From assembly GCA_030043175.1 (NCBI GenBank), contig JASHYD010001468.1:1-5191 (forward strand): a stretch of DNA of 5,191 bases, written 5' to 3'. Within the stretch, counting starts at the first letter, position 1. Each line of letters begins with the position of its first letter. The translations under genes and the position numbers were made by a program. Below the pieces are notes generated by a model, which saw only the letters and a program-made list of their open reading frames with translations, ran no database searches and had not been told where the DNA came from. Shown piece after piece: positions 4,267 to 5,191 of this stretch. The DNA comes from Xanthobacteraceae bacterium. GTDB taxonomy: Bacteria; Pseudomonadota; Alphaproteobacteria; Rhizobiales; Xanthobacteraceae.

Positions 4267-5191
4267 GATCGGTCAGCGCCTGCCCGTGATGGAGACGGCG
4301 GATGGCGTCCGCGAGCAGAGGAGCGGTGGGTATCGTGTCGATCTTATTTCGGTCAACGGCGTTCAGCCGGAATGGCGGAACGCCATCGGCCACAACCACA
4401 CGTTCAATGGCCGGATCAGCGATCACTTCGGCCGCGCCCTGGGTAAACAGACCATGCGTGACGAGCCCGATCACGCGCCTCGCGCCGGCTTTTCGTGCCA
4501 TGCGGGCGGCACGCAGAAGCGTGCCTCCGGTGCTGATAACGTCATCGATGATCAGTGCGGTTGCCCCGTCCGCGTCGCCGACGAACAGATCGCCGGTGAC
4601 GACGCCGGCGCTGCGGTGCTTCTCTGCAAAACCCTTTCCGACCGGCTTGCCCACAGCGGCTTCCAGGGCGACGCGAAACAATTCCGCGCGTTTGACGCCG
4701 CCCGCATCGGGCGACACCACGCAGAGATTTTCGAGGCTCAACGCTCTGGAATAGTCGACGAACAGCGGTGCGGCCGTCAGCGCTATGGCCGGGCAGCGGA
4801 ATGCGTTTTCGAAAGCCGCAGGGTTATGCACGTCCAGCGTCATGATGGCGTCGGCGCCGACCGCCTCGAATAGGCTAGCCAGGTAGCGGGTCGTAACCGG
4901 ATCGCCCGGCTTGGTGCGCCGGTCCTTGCGGGCGTAGCAGAGATAGGGCGCGACGGCCGTGACCCGCGCGGCCCCGCCGTCTTTCAGTGCGCCAATGAAA
5001 AACAACAGCCGGCACAGCTTGTCGTTGGCGCTTGCGGTGGGCTCACCATGGAGGCTATGCACCACATAGACGTCGGTGTCGCGCACGTTCTCCAACGGAC
5101 GTGCTTTGTGCTCGCCGTCCTCGAAATTGCGCTCTTCGTGCGCCGCCAGCGGTTGTCCGAGAGCCTTGGCTATGCCCTTGCCGAGTTCCGC
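4253..5191 (-). CDS. prs: Ribose-phosphate pyrophosphokinase (PRPP synthetase), N-terminus cut by window edge
   Basis: The enzyme transfers pyrophosphate from ATP to ribose 5-phosphate to make PRPP, the donor for nucleotide, NAD, His and Trp synthesis. The frame is open from the right edge, giving 312 visible residues (numbered from there). The initial EERNFEDGEHKARPLENV matches the family N-domain, so only about 20 residues are missing; an in-frame TTG at 5095 is not a real start. Key elements are PYLCYARKDRR (82-92), LDVH with H122, the ribose-phosphate region SPDAGGVKRA (160-169), the flexible-loop EKHR (K191, R193) and the PRPP loop DDVISTGGT (216-224). The last two differ from the bacterial housekeeping forms (K-R-R and DTGGT) and recall archaeal-type enzymes. 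It is probably a second, specialised PRPP synthetase rather than the essential housekeeping copy. A non-catalytic PRPP-synthetase-associated role is less likely because the key residues remain. Confidence 0.9.
   Translation of the reverse strand, partial: AELGKGIAKALGQPLAAHEERNFEDGEHKARPLENVRDTDVYVVHSLHGEPTASANDKLCRLLFFIGALKDGGAARVTAVAPYLCYARKDRRTKPGDPVTTRYLASLFEAVGADAIMTLDVHNPAAFENAFRCPAIALTAAPLFVDYSRALSLENLCVVSPDAGGVKRAELFRVALEAAVGKPVGKGFAEKHRSAGVVTGDLFVGDADGATALIIDDVISTGGTLLRAARMARKAGARRVIGLVTHGLFTQGAAEVIADPAIERVVVADGVPPFRLNAVDRNKIDTIPTAPLLADAIRRLHHGQALTDLMVF

Noticed and set aside
4217..4873. 218-codon plus-strand frame antisense to the PRPP synthetase gene
   Set aside because: It is a shadow of the minus-strand gene, which carries all PRPP synthetase motifs.

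Overview
The window is GC-rich bacterial DNA. Protein style, GC-biased third positions and the gene set suggest an alphaproteobacterium, probably of the Rhizobiales type; this is inference from sequence character, because no rRNA or other marker gene is present. Five protein genes fill the window and their strands alternate strictly (-, +, -, +, -). No tRNA, rRNA, CRISPR array, insertion sequence or phage gene is visible.

Layout. 1-1372 (-): N-terminal 457 residues of a UvrD/Rep-type superfamily 1 DNA helicase, whose C-terminus runs off the left edge. 1373-1540: short divergent intergenic region with two inverted repeats and a weak promoter candidate. 1541-2173 (+): nicotinamidase PncA with all expected catalytic and metal residues. 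2164-2823 (-): stand-alone predicted phosphoribosyltransferase of the COG1926 type, overlapping the pncA tail by 10 bp. 2824-3219: 396-bp divergent intergenic region with a 7-bp-arm inverted repeat but no convincing gene. 3220-4266 (+): aminoglycoside-phosphotransferase-fold kinase of the COG2187 type. 4253-5191 (-): divergent ribose-phosphate pyrophosphokinase (PRPP synthetase), overlapping the kinase tail by 14 bp, with roughly 20 N-terminal residues missing beyond the right edge.

How the genes may work together. Apart from the helicase, the gene set centres on PRPP and nucleotide or NAD salvage. PRPP synthetase makes PRPP. Nicotinamidase makes nicotinate, which nicotinate phosphoribosyltransferase (not in this window) joins to PRPP. 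The COG1926 protein carries a PRPP-binding loop. The APH-like kinase has no known substrate. COG1926 and COG2187 proteins, together with a nicotinate phosphoribosyltransferase, also belong to the mycobacterial DosR dormancy regulon, so a hypoxia or stress salvage island is a reasonable hypothesis. Because no two adjacent genes share a strand, coordinate expression would have to come from the two divergent intergenic regions, where the inverted repeats lie. The individual families are known; the least described element is the combination of genes and its possible control.
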